Shown: positions 18,982 to 29,301, numbered from the stretch's first letter. The stretch is 64,000 bases of DNA from Saccharomonospora marina XMU15 (GCF_000244955.1 NZ_CM001439.1:2322628-2386627), one strand, 5' to 3'. Notes: a model not told the origin generated them from the sequence alone. Numbers and translations are program-made.

Positions 18982-19671
18982 GTGGGCATTTTCGGACGCA
19001 GGCGCGGTAGCCGGGCCGGGAGCGCCGACCCGGCCGACCGCACCGAGACCGAGTACGGCGATTACGGCGATTACGGCGACGAGTACGACGAGCACGAGGA
19101 CCTGGCGGGCGGTTCGGCACCGGGTCAGGGCCCGTTCGACATCGCTGACGCCCCCGACGACGGCGTCGCCCGGATGGACCTCGGCTCGGTCCGTGTTCCG
19201 GTACCGGACGGCTCCCAGGTCCAGGTGGAGATGGACTCCAGCAGCGGCAACGTCCGTGCCGTGCACATCGTCACCGCCCAGGGGCAGGTCACCGTCACCG
19301 CGTACGCCGCCCCTCGGTCCGGCGGGCTGTGGCGGGAGGTCAGCGACGAACTGGCCGAGCAGCTGCGCTCCGACGGGGCCCAGGTGAGCGTGGGCCGCGG
19401 CGAGTGGGGCATGGAGCTGTCGGCGATCGTCGGTGAGGTGGCACTGCGGTTCATCGGCGTCGACGGCCCGAGGTGGATGCTGCGCGGCGTGATCGCGGGA
19501 CCGCAGTCGCAGGCCGCGCAAGCCCCCATGGTGCTTCGCGACATCGTGCGCGCGACCATCGTCGACCGGGGTGACGCGCCGATGCCCGTACGCACCCCAC
19601 TGGCGATCACCCTCCCGGAGGCTGTCGCGGCCCACGTCGCCGAACAGGCGCAGGGGAGAGCCCAGGAGTAG
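18982..19671 (+). CDS. DUF3710 family protein
   Basis: A 229-residue soluble protein. A basic start (GIFGRRRGSR) and a low-complexity acidic segment with repeated GDY units (residues 27-45) precede the DUF3710 domain, marked by ARMDLGSVRVPVPDG, GLWREVSDELAEQL and WMLRGVIAGP. It is conserved as the neighbour of dut in Actinobacteria (Rv2696c). The function is unknown. GTG at 18982 lies 2 bases after the dut stop, so translation is probably coupled. Confidence 0.92.
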   Translation: MGIFGRRRGSRAGSADPADRTETEYGDYGDYGDEYDEHEDLAGGSAPGQGPFDIADAPDDGVARMDLGSVRVPVPDGSQVQVEMDSSSGNVRAVHIVTAQGQVTVTAYAAPRSGGLWREVSDELAEQLRSDGAQVSVGRGEWGMELSAIVGEVALRFIGVDGPRWMLRGVIAGPQSQAAQAPMVLRDIVRATIVDRGDAPMPVRTPLAITLPEAVAAHVAEQAQGRAQE

Positions 19672-19676
19672 CAAGG

Positions 19677-19703
19677 CCCGGGCGGAAACGCTTCCCGCCC
19701 GGG
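19677..19703. terminator. Terminator after DUF3710 gene
   Basis: CCCGGGCGG (19677-19685) pairs with CCGCCCGGG (19695-19703), extended by AA/TT in the stem. It separates DUF3710 from the convergent hydrolase gene. Confidence 0.75.
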
Positions 19704-19729
19704 TCGAACCCCGCAGCGGGAGCGGTTCG

Positions 19730-20446
19730 TCAGCTCCGCCGAGCTTGTAGCCACGCCCGTACGGCGGCCTCACCGAGCACCTGCCGATCCACACCGACCG
19801 CCCGCAACGTGGTCTCCAGCAACGCCGCATTCGGCAGCGCCTGCTGCCATGCCCGCGCGACGGCCACCGGGTGCACCGGATCGTCGGCGCACGCGGCGAT
19901 GCCGACGGGTACCCGCAGTTGCGGCAGCCGCGTGAGTTCGGGAGCCGGGTGTACCGAGGCGGCGCGCAGGCTCGCCGCCAACTGCTCGCCGTGCCGTCGC
20001 CATGCGCGGGTCAACTCCGCCGCCAGCCACGGCGCCACCCCCGAGGTGGCGACCTCGAGTGCGGCGGCCAGCCCCTCGCGGGCCACGAGGTCGGCGCAGC
20101 CGCCCGCGGCCACCGCGGCGGGCGCGGCGTCGGCGGCACCGTTCCAGGCAGGCAGTGCCACCAGTACCCCCGCGCAGCGATCCTGCCGTCGCAACGCCCA
20201 TTCCGTGGCCAGGTGCGCACCGAGGGAGATGCCGCCGACCAGGAGGGGACCGTCGAAAGTGCCTGCGATCTCGTCGAGCAGCCGAGGTGAACCGGTGACC
20301 ACGTCGGCCCCCTTCGGCGGTGGCGGCGCGATCAACTCGATGCCGAGTGCGGCGAGCGGGCGGGCGAAAACCGAGCGAACGAAGATCTCGTCGGACCCGG
20401 TTCCCGGCAGGACAACGGCTGAAAGTCGCGGCATAACGGACGTCAC
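19730..20446 (-). CDS. Alpha/beta hydrolase family protein
   Basis: A 238-residue predicted serine hydrolase. The nucleophile elbow GGISLGAH (about residues 84-91) and LPGTGSDEIFV near the N-terminus fit the alpha/beta-hydrolase fold. The acid is probably the Asp of ACADDPVHPV and a His in the same loop may complete the triad. The substrate is unknown. GTG 20446 has AGGATCG before it, better than the TTG at 20464. The position equals that of Rv2695 in mycobacteria and it is divergent from the OB-fold gene. Confidence 0.82.
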   Translation of the reverse strand: MTSVMPRLSAVVLPGTGSDEIFVRSVFARPLAALGIELIAPPPPKGADVVTGSPRLLDEIAGTFDGPLLVGGISLGAHLATEWALRRQDRCAGVLVALPAWNGAADAAPAAVAAGGCADLVAREGLAAALEVATSGVAPWLAAELTRAWRRHGEQLAASLRAASVHPAPELTRLPQLRVPVGIAACADDPVHPVAVARAWQQALPNAALLETTLRAVGVDRQVLGEAAVRAWLQARRS

Positions 20447-20550
20447 GTTGCGATCCTGACGCAACTCGGATTCGCTGTCCGGCGACAGAGCTACGCTTTA
20501 GATCGCACGGGCCATGAGTTGGGGGCCCCGGAGCACAGGAGCAGGCGCCT

Positions 20551-20928
20551 ATGTCCGCCAAAGAAGGCGGCTACTTCAGCCGGTTGGTACGCAAGCTGAC
20601 CAGTGACATCGCCGATCTCGACGCCGACGACCTCTCCCAGAAGTCGCAGGCCGGTGGTGCGCAGCGGGCGTGCGACTGCAGATCGGGTGAGGAAGTGACC
20701 GTGCTCGGTCGGCTGCGCACCGTCAATCTGTGCCCCGCCCGCGAGGCGGCCACTCTGGAGGCCGAGTTGTTCGACGGTACGGACGAGGTCACGCTCGTGT
20801 GGTTGGGGCGACGCCGCATCCCAGGGATCGAACCTGGCCGTACCATCAAGGTGAGGGGCCGGATGGCCGATCGCGATGGCCGGAAGGTGCTCTACAACCC
20901 CTACTACGAACTGTTGCAGCCGACCTGA
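20551..20928 (+). CDS. OB-fold nucleic-acid-binding protein
   Basis: A 125-residue protein with an OB-fold from about residue 45 to the end (GEEVTVLGRLRTVNL, ELFDGTDEVTLVWLG, IKVRGRMADRDGRKVLYNPYY), resembling the anticodon-binding/RecG-type OB domain. The preceding segment holds a CDC pair. Orthologues sit beside DUF3159 in many actinomycetes (Rv2694c). A role in nucleic-acid binding is inferred from the fold. The next gene starts 16 bases downstream. Confidence 0.88.
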   Translation: MSAKEGGYFSRLVRKLTSDIADLDADDLSQKSQAGGAQRACDCRSGEEVTVLGRLRTVNLCPAREAATLEAELFDGTDEVTLVWLGRRRIPGIEPGRTIKVRGRMADRDGRKVLYNPYYELLQPT

Positions 20929-20944
20929 GTGAGAGTTGTCCCGC

Positions 20945-21718
20945 GTGAGTGAACCCGACCGGACCGGCGAGAACACCGACGAAGCCCAGCCTCGGCAGGA
21001 CCAGCAGGCGCAACCGGACCAGGCCGGGCGCGAGCGGGAGCAGACGCTGCTCGAGCAGATGGGCGGCGTGTCCGGCCTGGTCTACTCCTCGCTGCCGGTG
21101 ATCGTGTTCGTCCTGCTGAACGCCCTGATCGGGCTACAGGCCGCGATCTGGGGAGCGCTCGGCAGCGCCGTGCTGATCACGGTGGTGCGCGTGGTGCGCA
21201 AGGAGCCGGTGCAGCCTGCGATCTCCGGGTTCTTCGGGGTCGCGATCGCCGCGTTCATCGCTTACCGCACCGGATCGGCCAAGGGGTTCTTCCTGTTCGG
21301 AATCTGGGCGAGCCTGGTCTACTGCGCGGCGTTGGTGGTGTCGGTGCTGGTGCGTTGGCCGCTGGCCGGAGTCGTGTGGAACTACCTCAACGGCACCGGG
21401 ATGGCGTGGCGCAAGGACAAGCCGTCCCGGTTCGGCTACGACATCGCCACGCTGGCGCTTGCCGCGGTGTTCGCCGCGCGGTTCGTGGTGCAACGGTGGC
21501 TGTACGACGGGGACTACACGGGTTGGCTGGCCTTCGCCAAGATCGCGATGGGTTACCCGCTGTACGGCCTGGCGTTGCTCGTGGTGGTGTGGGCGGTGCG
21601 CCGCTCGGACAAGCGACTGAAGGAACTGCTGGAGTCGCAGCCGAGCCAGGAAAGCGACGCCGACATCGAGGCGCGGCTTCGGGTCAAGTACGGCGAGGCG
21701 CCGCCGCAGGGCGCCTGA
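20945..21718 (+). CDS. DUF3159 integral membrane protein
   Basis: A 257-residue protein with a Gln/Asp/Glu-rich cytoplasmic head (1-40), then about five to six transmembrane segments (for example SLPVIVFVLLNALIGL, ALAAVFAARFVVQ and LYGLALLVVVWAV) and a short charged tail. The marker VWNYLNGTGMAWR is typical of DUF3159. The family is membrane-restricted to Actinobacteria and of unknown function. GTG 20945 is preferred to a TTG 9 bases upstream. Confidence 0.9.
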   Translation: MSEPDRTGENTDEAQPRQDQQAQPDQAGREREQTLLEQMGGVSGLVYSSLPVIVFVLLNALIGLQAAIWGALGSAVLITVVRVVRKEPVQPAISGFFGVAIAAFIAYRTGSAKGFFLFGIWASLVYCAALVVSVLVRWPLAGVVWNYLNGTGMAWRKDKPSRFGYDIATLALAAVFAARFVVQRWLYDGDYTGWLAFAKIAMGYPLYGLALLVVVWAVRRSDKRLKELLESQPSQESDADIEARLRVKYGEAPPQGA

Positions 21719-21732
21719 ACCGCACCGCTGGG

Positions 21733-22389
21733 TCAGTAGCCGAGCGCTTCGCGCAGGTCCGGCTCGACGTCGGCAGGGGAAACGAACAGCAACTCGTCGC
21801 CCGGTTCCACCGGATCGTCCGGCTGCGGCACGATGACCCTGTCGCCGCGCAGGATCGTCACCAGCGCCGCGTTCTTCGGCAGAGCCAGGTCGCGCACCGG
21901 CCTGCCCGCCAGCGGCGTCTCGGCGGGCAGGGTGAGCTCCACAAGGTTGGCCTGGCTCTGCCGGAAGGTCATCAGCCGCACCAGGTCGCCCACGCTCACC
22001 GCCTCCTCGACCATCGCGGCCAGCATCCTCGGCGTCGAGACCGACACGTCCACGCCCCAGCTTTCGTTGAACAGCCACTCGTTGGCCGGGTTGTTGACGC
22101 GGGCGACCACCCTTCGCACCGCGAACTCGGTCTTGGCCAGCAGTGACACGACCAGGTTGACCTTGTCGTCACCGGTGGCCGCGATCACCACGTCGCACAG
22201 CTGGATGCCCGACTCCTCAAGGGTGGACACCTCGCAGGCGTCGCCGAGCACCCAGTCGGCCTGCTCCACCGTCTCCGGTATGAACTGGCGTGACTGCCGC
22301 TCGATCAGCATCACCGTGTGTCCGGCTTCGATGAGTTCGGAGGCGATGGAGCGGCCCACCGCACCCGCGCCCGCGATCGCGACCCGCAT
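21733..22389 (-). CDS. TrkA-family potassium channel/transporter NAD-binding subunit (second)
   Basis: A 218-residue cytosolic regulator of K+ uptake. It has an RCK_N Rossmann domain (VAIAGAGAVGRSIASELIEAGH at the start, VVIAATGDDKVNLVVSLLAK) and an RCK_C domain in the last 80 residues (TPLAGRPVRDLALPKNAALVTI). Its ATG overlaps the stop of the upstream TrkA-like gene by one base (TGATG), so the pair is translationally coupled and probably works as a heteromer, as for mycobacterial CeoB/CeoC. Confidence 0.93.
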   Translation of the reverse strand: MRVAIAGAGAVGRSIASELIEAGHTVMLIERQSRQFIPETVEQADWVLGDACEVSTLEESGIQLCDVVIAATGDDKVNLVVSLLAKTEFAVRRVVARVNNPANEWLFNESWGVDVSVSTPRMLAAMVEEAVSVGDLVRLMTFRQSQANLVELTLPAETPLAGRPVRDLALPKNAALVTILRGDRVIVPQPDDPVEPGDELLFVSPADVEPDLREALGY

Positions 22390-23054
22390 CAGCTCTCCTC
22401 CTCGGGTGGCCGCGCCGCGACGCTGGTCACGTCGCTGACGGTGCCGGAGTGGGCCGCGACGTAGACGACGTCGTCGGCCTGCAGGACGGTCTTGCTCTGC
22501 GGCAGCACACCGGTTCCGAAACGCATGATGAAGGCGACCCGCGCCCCGGTCGCGCCCTGCAGGTCACGCACGCTGCGGCCGATCCAGTCCTCGTGCAGCG
22601 GCAACTGCAGCAGCGCCATACTCCCCGAGGGCTCACGCCACGAGGTGGCCACCCCGTTGGGTAGCAGCGTGCGCAGGAACCTGTCGGTCGTCCAGGGCAC
22701 CGTGGCGACGGTCGGGATGCCCAGCCGCTCGTACACGGCGGCGCGCTTGTGGTCGTAGATGCGGGCGACGACGTGTTCCACGCCGAAGTTCTCCCTGGCC
22801 ACCCGCGCGGAGATGATGTTGGAGTTGTCGCCGCTGGACACCGCGGCGAACGCCCCTGCGCGCTCGATGCCCGCCTCGATGAGCACCTGGCGGTCGAAAC
22901 CCATGCCGACGACTTGTTGGCCGTGGAAGTCGCTACCGAGTCTGCGGAAGGAGTCGGGGTCCCTGTCGATGACCGCCACCTCGTGGCCGAGTCGTTCCAG
23001 TGCCGCGGCAAGGGACGCGCCGACCCGGCCGCACCCCATGATCACCACGTACAC
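22389..23054 (-). CDS. TrkA-family potassium channel/transporter NAD-binding subunit (first)
   Basis: A 221-residue paralogue of the following gene. The Rossmann motif is VVIMGCGRVGASLAAAL at residues 3-19, with AVIDRDPDS after the second strand; the RCK_C domain (IGRSVRDLQGATGARVAFI) closes the protein. It is the promoter-proximal gene of the coupled pair, and its start is divergent from the KimA-like potassium transporter 289 bases away, so the two K+ systems share a control region. Confidence 0.93.
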   Translation of the reverse strand: MYVVIMGCGRVGASLAAALERLGHEVAVIDRDPDSFRRLGSDFHGQQVVGMGFDRQVLIEAGIERAGAFAAVSSGDNSNIISARVARENFGVEHVVARIYDHKRAAVYERLGIPTVATVPWTTDRFLRTLLPNGVATSWREPSGSMALLQLPLHEDWIGRSVRDLQGATGARVAFIMRFGTGVLPQSKTVLQADDVVYVAAHSGTVSDVTSVAARPPEEES

Positions 23055-23343
23055 GTTGCCTCCTGTGTCGGTACGGGCTCCAGCATCCGGCCGGTTCGAG
23101 GCGACCGTGAACGCCAGCGCCGAACCTACCCCCAGCGCGCCTGCGGACCCCCTCGGCCCCTGCCGTAGCCGTCGCTGCCTTCCAGCCTAGTGAACCGTCG
23201 TTGTGGCGTTGCCGAACACGTAAACCTGCTGGGTACGGCGTGACCACGGGGGCGCAGCCGATCGCGGGTCGCTCGAGCCGTGGGAACCGGACCGGGGTGG
23301 TGCCTGCAGGCGGCATCGCGACGCCTGCCATTACGCTCCAGCC

Positions 23344-25377
23344 GTGTCCAAGTTCGCCACCGTGACCAAGCGGTTGCTGCTGGGTCGTCCGTTTCGCAGC
23401 GACAGGCTGCAGCACACCTTGCTGCCGAAGCGGATCGCGCTGCCGGTGTTCGCTTCCGACCCGATGTCGAGCGTGGCGTACGCCCCCGAAGAGATCCTGC
23501 TCATGCTCTCGATCGCGGGGGCGTCGGCCTACGTCTACAGCCCGTGGATCGGTCTCGTGGTGGCGTTGGTCATGGCGGCGGTCGTGGCTTCCTACCGGCA
23601 GAACGTGCGTGCCTACACCTCGGGCGGCGGCGACTACGAGGTGGCCACCGTCAACCACGGTCCCCGATGGGGCCTGATCGTCGGCAGCGCGCTGCTGGTC
23701 GATTACATCCTGACGGTCGCGGTGTCGATCGCCTCGGCAGCGGCGAACATCGGCTCGGCGATCCCGTTCGTCGCCACCCACAAGGTGGAGTTCGCCGTGG
23801 TGGCGATCCTGTTGCTGACCGCGATGAACCTGCGTGGCGTGCGCGAGTCGGGCACGGCGTTCGCGATCCCGTCCTACGCGTTCGTGATCGGCATCCTCGG
23901 CATGATCGTCTGGGGCCTGGTACGCACGTTCGCTTTCGGTGACGAGCTGCGGGCCGAGAGCGCGGACCTGGAACTCGTGGCGGAGGAGCAGCACCTGGCC
24001 GGGCTGGGATTCGCCTTCCTCATCCTGCGGGCGTTCTCCTCCGGTAGCGCGGCGCTGACAGGTGTGGAGGCGATCGCCAACGGGGTGCCCGCGTTCCGCA
24101 AACCCAGGGGCCGCAACGCGGCCACCACGCTGCTGATGATGGGCGTGCTGGCGATCACGATGTTCCTCGGCCTGCTCTTCCTCGCCAGGCTGACCGGTGC
24201 GGTGATCGCGGAGGACCCGGCTGAGCAACTGGTCAACGCCCCGGAGGGCTACGAGCAGAAGACACTCGTCGCCCAGTTGGCGGGCGCGGTGTTCACCGAT
24301 TTCCAGCCCGGGGTCTGGTACGTGATCTTCTTCACCGGGTTGGTCCTCGTCCTGGCCGCCAACACGGCGTTCAACGGCTTCCCGGTACTGGGATCGATCC
24401 TCGCGCAGGACAGGTTCCTGCCCCGGCAGTTGCACACCCGGGGCGACCGGCTGGCGTTCAGCAACGGGATCCTGTTCCTCGCCGGGTTCGCCATCGTGCT
24501 GGTGATCGCTTTCAACGCGGAGGTCACCCAGCTGATCCAGCTGTACATCGTTGGTGTCTTCGTGTCGTTCGTGCTCAGCCAGAGCGGCATGATCCGGCAC
24601 TGGAACCGGCAGCTGCGCGACGAGCGGGACCCGGCGGCACGGCGCGCCATGCGCAGGGCGCAGGTGATCAACGCTTTCGGCCTCGTGATGACCTCGGCCG
24701 TGCTGGTGGTCATTCTGCTGACCAAGTTCCTGGCGGGTGCGTGGATCTCGATCGTGGCCATGGCGGGCATCTACTTCGTGATGGGTGGCATCCGTAGGCA
24801 CTACGACCGGGTCGCAGAGGAACTCAAGGAGATCGAGGGCGAGCAGGTCACCCTCCCCGCGCGCAACCACGCGATCGTGCTGGTGTCCCAGCTGCACCGG
24901 CCGACGCTGCGGGCGCTGTCCTACGCCAAGGCGACCAGGCCCGACGTGCTGGAGGCGGTCACCGTCAACGTCGACGACGCCGAGACCAGAAAGCTCGTGC
25001 GTGCCTGGGACGAGCACGGCTTCTCGATCCCGCTGAAGGTCGTCGAATCGCCCTACCGCGAGGTCACCAGGCCGGTGCTGGATTACGTCAAGCGGGTCAG
25101 GGGTGACCAGCCGCGTAACGTGGTGACCATCTTCATCCCGGAGTACGTGGTGGGCCGCTGGTGGGAGCAGTTGTTGCACAACCACAGCGCGCTGCGACTG
25201 AAGAGCAGGCTGCTGTTCCAGTCGCGGGTGATGGTGACGAGCGTGCCGTGGCAACTGGAGTCCTCCAAGCGAGCCTCCCGGCGCGCCGACCGCAGCAGGC
25301 CCGTCGCCGGTGACGTCCGGCGCGGCCTGTTCGAGCGGCGGGGCAACGGCGACCGGACCAGGGAGCCGAGGTCGTGA
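23344..25377 (+). CDS. APC-family permease, KimA-like potassium transporter
   Basis: A 677-residue amino acid-polyamine-organocation transporter. Residues 1-470 hold about twelve transmembrane helices, starting with the family marker ASDPMSSVAYAPEEIL. The C-terminal 200 residues form a cytosolic universal-stress-protein-like domain (HAIVLVSQLHRPTLRALSYAK). This architecture is that of KimA, a high-affinity K+ importer inhibited by cyclic di-AMP in Bacillus; the assignment is by architecture and by its position next to two TrkA genes. The start GTG is fixed by the divergent gap. Its last 4 bases overlap the methyltransferase start. Confidence 0.85.
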   Translation: MSKFATVTKRLLLGRPFRSDRLQHTLLPKRIALPVFASDPMSSVAYAPEEILLMLSIAGASAYVYSPWIGLVVALVMAAVVASYRQNVRAYTSGGGDYEVATVNHGPRWGLIVGSALLVDYILTVAVSIASAAANIGSAIPFVATHKVEFAVVAILLLTAMNLRGVRESGTAFAIPSYAFVIGILGMIVWGLVRTFAFGDELRAESADLELVAEEQHLAGLGFAFLILRAFSSGSAALTGVEAIANGVPAFRKPRGRNAATTLLMMGVLAITMFLGLLFLARLTGAVIAEDPAEQLVNAPEGYEQKTLVAQLAGAVFTDFQPGVWYVIFFTGLVLVLAANTAFNGFPVLGSILAQDRFLPRQLHTRGDRLAFSNGILFLAGFAIVLVIAFNAEVTQLIQLYIVGVFVSFVLSQSGMIRHWNRQLRDERDPAARRAMRRAQVINAFGLVMTSAVLVVILLTKFLAGAWISIVAMAGIYFVMGGIRRHYDRVAEELKEIEGEQVTLPARNHAIVLVSQLHRPTLRALSYAKATRPDVLEAVTVNVDDAETRKLVRAWDEHGFSIPLKVVESPYREVTRPVLDYVKRVRGDQPRNVVTIFIPEYVVGRWWEQLLHNHSALRLKSRLLFQSRVMVTSVPWQLESSKRASRRADRSRPVAGDVRRGLFERRGNGDRTREPRS

Positions 25378-26567
25378 GCGAGAGCTGGCAGGGTCGTACC
25401 TTCGAGATCGAGGTCGGTCCCGTGGCGCACGGCGGGCATTGCGTGTCCCGGGTGGACGGACGGGTGGTGTTCGTGCGGCATGCGCTGCCGGGCGAGCGCG
25501 TACTGGCCGAGGTCACCGAGGACGCGGGCAAGTCGTTCTGCCGCGCGGACGCCGTCAAGGTCCTCAGCGCCTCCCCGCAGCGGGTCAGCCCACCGTGTCC
25601 GGTAGCGGGCCCGGGGCTGTGCGGCGGTTGCGACTGGCAGCACGCCGGGGCGGACGCGCAGCTGGACCTCAAGGCCGCGGTGGTGTCGGAGCAGCTACGG
25701 CGGCTGGCCGGAATCGAGGTGCCCGTGCGGGTGGAGGCGCTGCCGGGCGGCCTGCTTCGCTGGCGTACCCGCGTCAGGTTCGTGGCAGGTGAGGATGGTC
25801 GCGCGGGGCTGCGTGCCCATCGCAGTCACCGGATCGTGCCGCTGACCGACTGCCCCATCACCACGACGCCGGCGGTGCGAGCGGTGCTGCCACACCGCTG
25901 GGGCCCAGGAAACGAGATCGAGGTCACCTCCGACGCCAACGACGAGGTGCACGTGCGCGAGGCGGGCGAACAGCGGCTCGGCGGTGTCGCGGTGCAGCGT
26001 GCGGCAGGCAGGCAGTGGCGGCTGTCGGCGCACGGGTTCTGGCAGGTGCATCCTGAAGCGGCCGAGACGTTCGCCAGCGTGGTGGCTGACTGGGCCGAGG
26101 CGTCGCAGGGTGGGCTGGCATGGGACCTGTACGCGGGAGCCGGGCTGTTCGCCGGGGTGCTGGCGGAGCAGGTCGGGGCACACGGTCGGGTGCTGGCGGT
26201 GGAGTCGGATCGCCGCGCGGTAGTCGACGGCGAGGCGAACACCGCCGGGACGCCACAGGTGCGCTGGCGTCGCGGTGCCGTGGAACGGGTGCTGCGCGAC
26301 TCGCGCGGCAGGTCTGCCCGCCACCACGAAAGGCCCGAGGTCGTCGTGCTCGACCCGCCGCGCAAAGGCGCGGGCGCTGCGGTGGTCGAAGCCGTATGCC
26401 GTGCCGGACCACAGCGTGTGGTGTACGTGGCGTGCGATCCAGCCGCGCTGGCCAGGGACCTGGCGACCTTCGCGGCCCGTGGTTACCGGCTGGACCGGCT
26501 GCGCGCCTTCGACGCGTTCCCGATGACACACCACGTCGAGTGCATCGCGCTGCTGCGGCGCGGGTGA
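25374..26567 (+). CDS. TRAM-domain RNA m5U methyltransferase (RlmD/RumA-like)
   Basis: A 397-residue SAM-dependent RNA methyltransferase. An N-terminal TRAM OB-fold (residues 5-65) precedes cysteines of an iron-sulfur site ([12 protein letters not shown] and the C of LTDCPI). The methyltransferase domain has [11 protein letters not shown] (SAM), [11 protein letters not shown], the catalytic cysteine in [13 protein letters not shown] and the general base in HHVECIALL. It methylates uridine C5 in rRNA or tRNA; which site is unknown. GTGA overlap with the upstream transporter stop suggests coupling. Confidence 0.92.
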   Translation: MSESWQGRTFEIEVGPVAHGGHCVSRVDGRVVFVRHALPGERVLAEVTEDAGKSFCRADAVKVLSASPQRVSPPCPVAGPGLCGGCDWQHAGADAQLDLKAAVVSEQLRRLAGIEVPVRVEALPGGLLRWRTRVRFVAGEDGRAGLRAHRSHRIVPLTDCPITTTPAVRAVLPHRWGPGNEIEVTSDANDEVHVREAGEQRLGGVAVQRAAGRQWRLSAHGFWQVHPEAAETFASVVADWAEASQGGLAWDLYAGAGLFAGVLAEQVGAHGRVLAVESDRRAVVDGEANTAGTPQVRWRRGAVERVLRDSRGRSARHHERPEVVVLDPPRKGAGAAVVEAVCRAGPQRVVYVACDPAALARDLATFAARGYRLDRLRAFDAFPMTHHVECIALLRRG

Positions 26568-26580
26568 GTCGGTGCCGTGG

Positions 26581-27123
26581 TCAGCTTCCTCGGTGGTGTA
26601 CCTGGGCCGGGGCCGGGTCTTCGGGTGCACGCAGCAGCGCGAGCACCGCTTCGACGATCCGCTGTGGACTGTCACTGACGTCGACGGTGATGCCGTCCTC
26701 GTCGGCTTCGAGCGGCTCCAGGGCGTCGAACTGGGATTCCAGCAGGGACGGCGGCATGAAGTGGCCCGCGCGGGCGGCCAGCCTGCCCGCGATGACGTCA
26801 CGGGAGCCGTCGAGGTGGACGAAACGCACCCGCGCGGAGGAGCCGCGCAGCGTGTCTCGATAGCGCCGCTTCAACGCCGAACACGTGACCACCGCGCCGC
26901 GCCCCGCGTCGGCCTGCTCGTCGATCCAGTCGCGGATGGCCGACAGCCACGGCGCCCTGTCGGCATCGTCGAGTGGCACCCCAGAGGCCATCTTCGCGAT
27001 GTTGGCCTCGGGGTGGAAGTCGTCGGCCTCCGCCACGGGCCAGCCGAGTCGCGCCGCCAGCAGCCGGGCGACGGTGCTCTTGCCCGCGCCCGACACGCCC
27101 ATCACCATCAGGCAGGTGGACAT
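26581..27123 (-). CDS. gntK: Gluconokinase (thermoresistant, GntK type)
   Basis: A 180-residue P-loop kinase converting gluconate to 6-phosphogluconate. The P-loop GVSGAGKST is at residues 9-17, and [20 protein letters not shown] and [13 protein letters not shown] are diagnostic for the GntK/IdnK family, as is [17 protein letters not shown] near the end. ATG 27123 follows GAGGGAG at a good distance; a GTG two codons upstream is possible. It is convergent with the methyltransferase gene and divergent from dxs; no gluconate permease is adjacent. Confidence 0.93.
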   Translation of the reverse strand: MSTCLMVMGVSGAGKSTVARLLAARLGWPVAEADDFHPEANIAKMASGVPLDDADRAPWLSAIRDWIDEQADAGRGAVVTCSALKRRYRDTLRGSSARVRFVHLDGSRDVIAGRLAARAGHFMPPSLLESQFDALEPLEADEDGITVDVSDSPQRIVEAVLALLRAPEDPAPAQVHHRGS

Positions 27124-27384
27124 GATCACTCCCTCACCGAGAGAGACATCGTCGCACGAACGGGTGGCGAGAACCCGGCGCGGTGCCGCGCACTCTCGGT
27201 GGAGGACCTACCGCGGGCGTCGACTGCGGGTGAGACCAGGCAACGACTTCACACGGTATTTTCACGCCGGGGGCGATCCACTCGGTTGAGGTCGAGTTCA
27301 TCCGTCCGCGCTCTCCTAGACTGGGCGGGCGAGGCAGCGAAGGCGATTGCGACTGATGGCGACCGATGGCGAGCGAGGTGGAGC

Positions 27385-29301
27385 GTGACGTTGCTGGAGT
27401 CCGTGCACGGACCGGCCGACCTCAAGCGAATGGACCACGACGAGCTTGACGTACTGGCTGGAGAGATCAGGGATTTCCTTGTCGACAGGGTGTGCAGGGC
27501 AGGCGGCCACCTCGGACCGAACCTCGGTGTCGTCGAACTGACGCTGGCGCTGCACCGGGTCTTCGACTCGCCGCGCGACGCGTTGCTGTTCGACGTCGGT
27601 CACCAGGCCTACGTCCACAAGATCGTCACCGGTCGCCACAGCGGCTTCGACAGCCTGCGGCAGCTCGGCGGTATCGCGGGCTACCCCTCCCGTGCGGAGA
27701 GCGAGCACGATCACATCGAGAACAGCCACGCCTCGACGGCGCTTTCCTACGCCGACGGGCTGGCGAAGGCGTTCCAACTCGAAGGAGGCGGTCGGCACGC
27801 CGTCGCCGTGGTCGGGGACGGCGCCCTCACCGGCGGCATGTGCTGGGAGGCGCTGAACAACATCGCCGCCGATCCGCAACGCCCCGTGGTGATCGTGGTC
27901 AACGACAACGGCAGGTCCTACTCGCCCACCATCGGAGGCCTCGCGGAACACCTGGCTTCGCTGCGGCTGCGGCCCGGCTACGAGCGGCTGCTCGACGGCG
28001 GGAGGGAACTGCTGCAGCACACCCCGGTGGTGGGCAAGCCGATCTACACGGCCCTGCATGCGGCCAAGGCGGGGATCAAGGACGCGTTGAGCCCGCAGGT
28101 GATGTTCTCCGACCTCGGTCTGAAGTACTTCGGTCCGGTGGACGGGCACGACATCCCCGCGCTGGAGAAGGCGCTGGCCGCTGCCAAGGCATTCGGTGGA
28201 CCGGTGATCGTGCACGCGGTCACCGAGAAGGGCCACGGTTACCCGCCCGCGGTGAACCACGAGGCCGACCAGATGCACCAGACCGACCCCATCGACCCGC
28301 GAACCGGGCTGCCGCCGGTGAAGGGGCCGAGCTGGACGTCGGTGTTCAGCGACGAGCTCGCCGCCATCGGCGCCGAGCGCGATGACGTGGTCGCGATCAC
28401 GGCCGCGATGTTGCGTTCCACCGGACTGCACACCTTCGCCGAGGAGTTCCCCGAAAGGTGGTTCGACGTCGGCATCGCCGAGCAGCACGCGGTGACCTCG
28501 GCCGCGGGGCTGGCGATGGCGGGCAAGCACCCGGTGGTCGCGGTGTACTCCACCTTCCTCAACCGCGCGTTCGACCAGGTGCTGATGGACGTTGCGCTGC
28601 ACCGCCTGCCCGTCACGCTGGTGCTCGACCGGGCCGGTATCACCGGGCCCGACGGGCCGAGCCACCACGGCATGTGGGACCTGTCGCTGCTGGGGATGGT
28701 CCCTGGCATGCGGGTGGCCGCACCGCGCGATGCAGGCACCCTGTGCGAGGAGTTGCGTGAGGCCGTGGCGGTGTCGGACGGCCCGACAGCCCTGCGGTTC
28801 TCCAAGGGTTCGGTCGTGGAGTCGGTGCCCGCCGTCGAACGCGTCGGTACCGTCGACGTGCTGCGCAGGGGCGGGTCCGAGGACGTGCTGCTCGTCGCGG
28901 TGGGGGCGTTCGCGGGGCTCGGACTCTCGGCGGCCGATCGGCTCGCCGACCAGGGCATCGGGGTGACCGTGGTGGACCCGCGCTGGGTGCTGCCGGTCGC
29001 GCCCGAACTGGTGGAACTGGCCGCCTCACACCGGTTGGTGGTCACCGTCGAGGACTGCGGCAGGCACGGCGGGTTCGGTTCCGCGCTCGCGGCCGCGCTG
29101 CGCGACGCCGACTGCGATGTCCCGTTGCGCGACCTCGGTGTGCCGCAGCGATTCCTGCAACACGGCTCCCGTGAGCAGGTACTGGCCGGTGTCGGGCTGA
29201 CCGCGCAGGATGTGGCGCGCAAGGTCACCGAGTGGGCGGCCAACCGGATCGGCGATGCGCAGGCGGCCGACGAAGCCGCGGTGGAGTCGCCCCGCGACTG
29301 A
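27385..29301 (+). CDS. dxs: 1-deoxy-D-xylulose-5-phosphate synthase
   Basis: A 638-residue thiamine-diphosphate enzyme that joins pyruvate and glyceraldehyde 3-phosphate, the first step of the MEP isoprenoid route. It has the N-terminal [14 protein letters not shown], the ThDP motif [16 protein letters not shown], the transketolase-like [15 protein letters not shown] with the catalytic Glu and [15 protein letters not shown], and a full C-terminal domain. Full length for the family. GAGGTGGA directly before GTG 27385 supports the start. It is monocistronic here. Confidence 0.96.
   Translation: MTLLESVHGPADLKRMDHDELDVLAGEIRDFLVDRVCRAGGHLGPNLGVVELTLALHRVFDSPRDALLFDVGHQAYVHKIVTGRHSGFDSLRQLGGIAGYPSRAESEHDHIENSHASTALSYADGLAKAFQLEGGGRHAVAVVGDGALTGGMCWEALNNIAADPQRPVVIVVNDNGRSYSPTIGGLAEHLASLRLRPGYERLLDGGRELLQHTPVVGKPIYTALHAAKAGIKDALSPQVMFSDLGLKYFGPVDGHDIPALEKALAAAKAFGGPVIVHAVTEKGHGYPPAVNHEADQMHQTDPIDPRTGLPPVKGPSWTSVFSDELAAIGAERDDVVAITAAMLRSTGLHTFAEEFPERWFDVGIAEQHAVTSAAGLAMAGKHPVVAVYSTFLNRAFDQVLMDVALHRLPVTLVLDRAGITGPDGPSHHGMWDLSLLGMVPGMRVAAPRDAGTLCEELREAVAVSDGPTALRFSKGSVVESVPAVERVGTVDVLRRGGSEDVLLVAVGAFAGLGLSAADRLADQGIGVTVVDPRWVLPVAPELVELAASHRLVVTVEDCGRHGGFGSALAAALRDADCDVPLRDLGVPQRFLQHGSREQVLAGVGLTAQDVARKVTEWAANRIGDAQAADEAAVESPRD

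Noticed and set aside
23055-23343. Cyclic di-AMP (ydaO-type) riboswitch upstream of the KimA-like gene
   Set aside because: A GGGAACCGG-like segment is present but the other conserved blocks and helices of the motif cannot be found by eye; a covariance-model search (RF00379) would settle it.
22933-25254. Very long antisense open frame (773 codons) opposite the KimA-like gene
   Set aside because: His/Arg/Asp-rich composition typical of the antisense frame of a high-GC gene; the plus-strand protein is clearly a conserved transporter.
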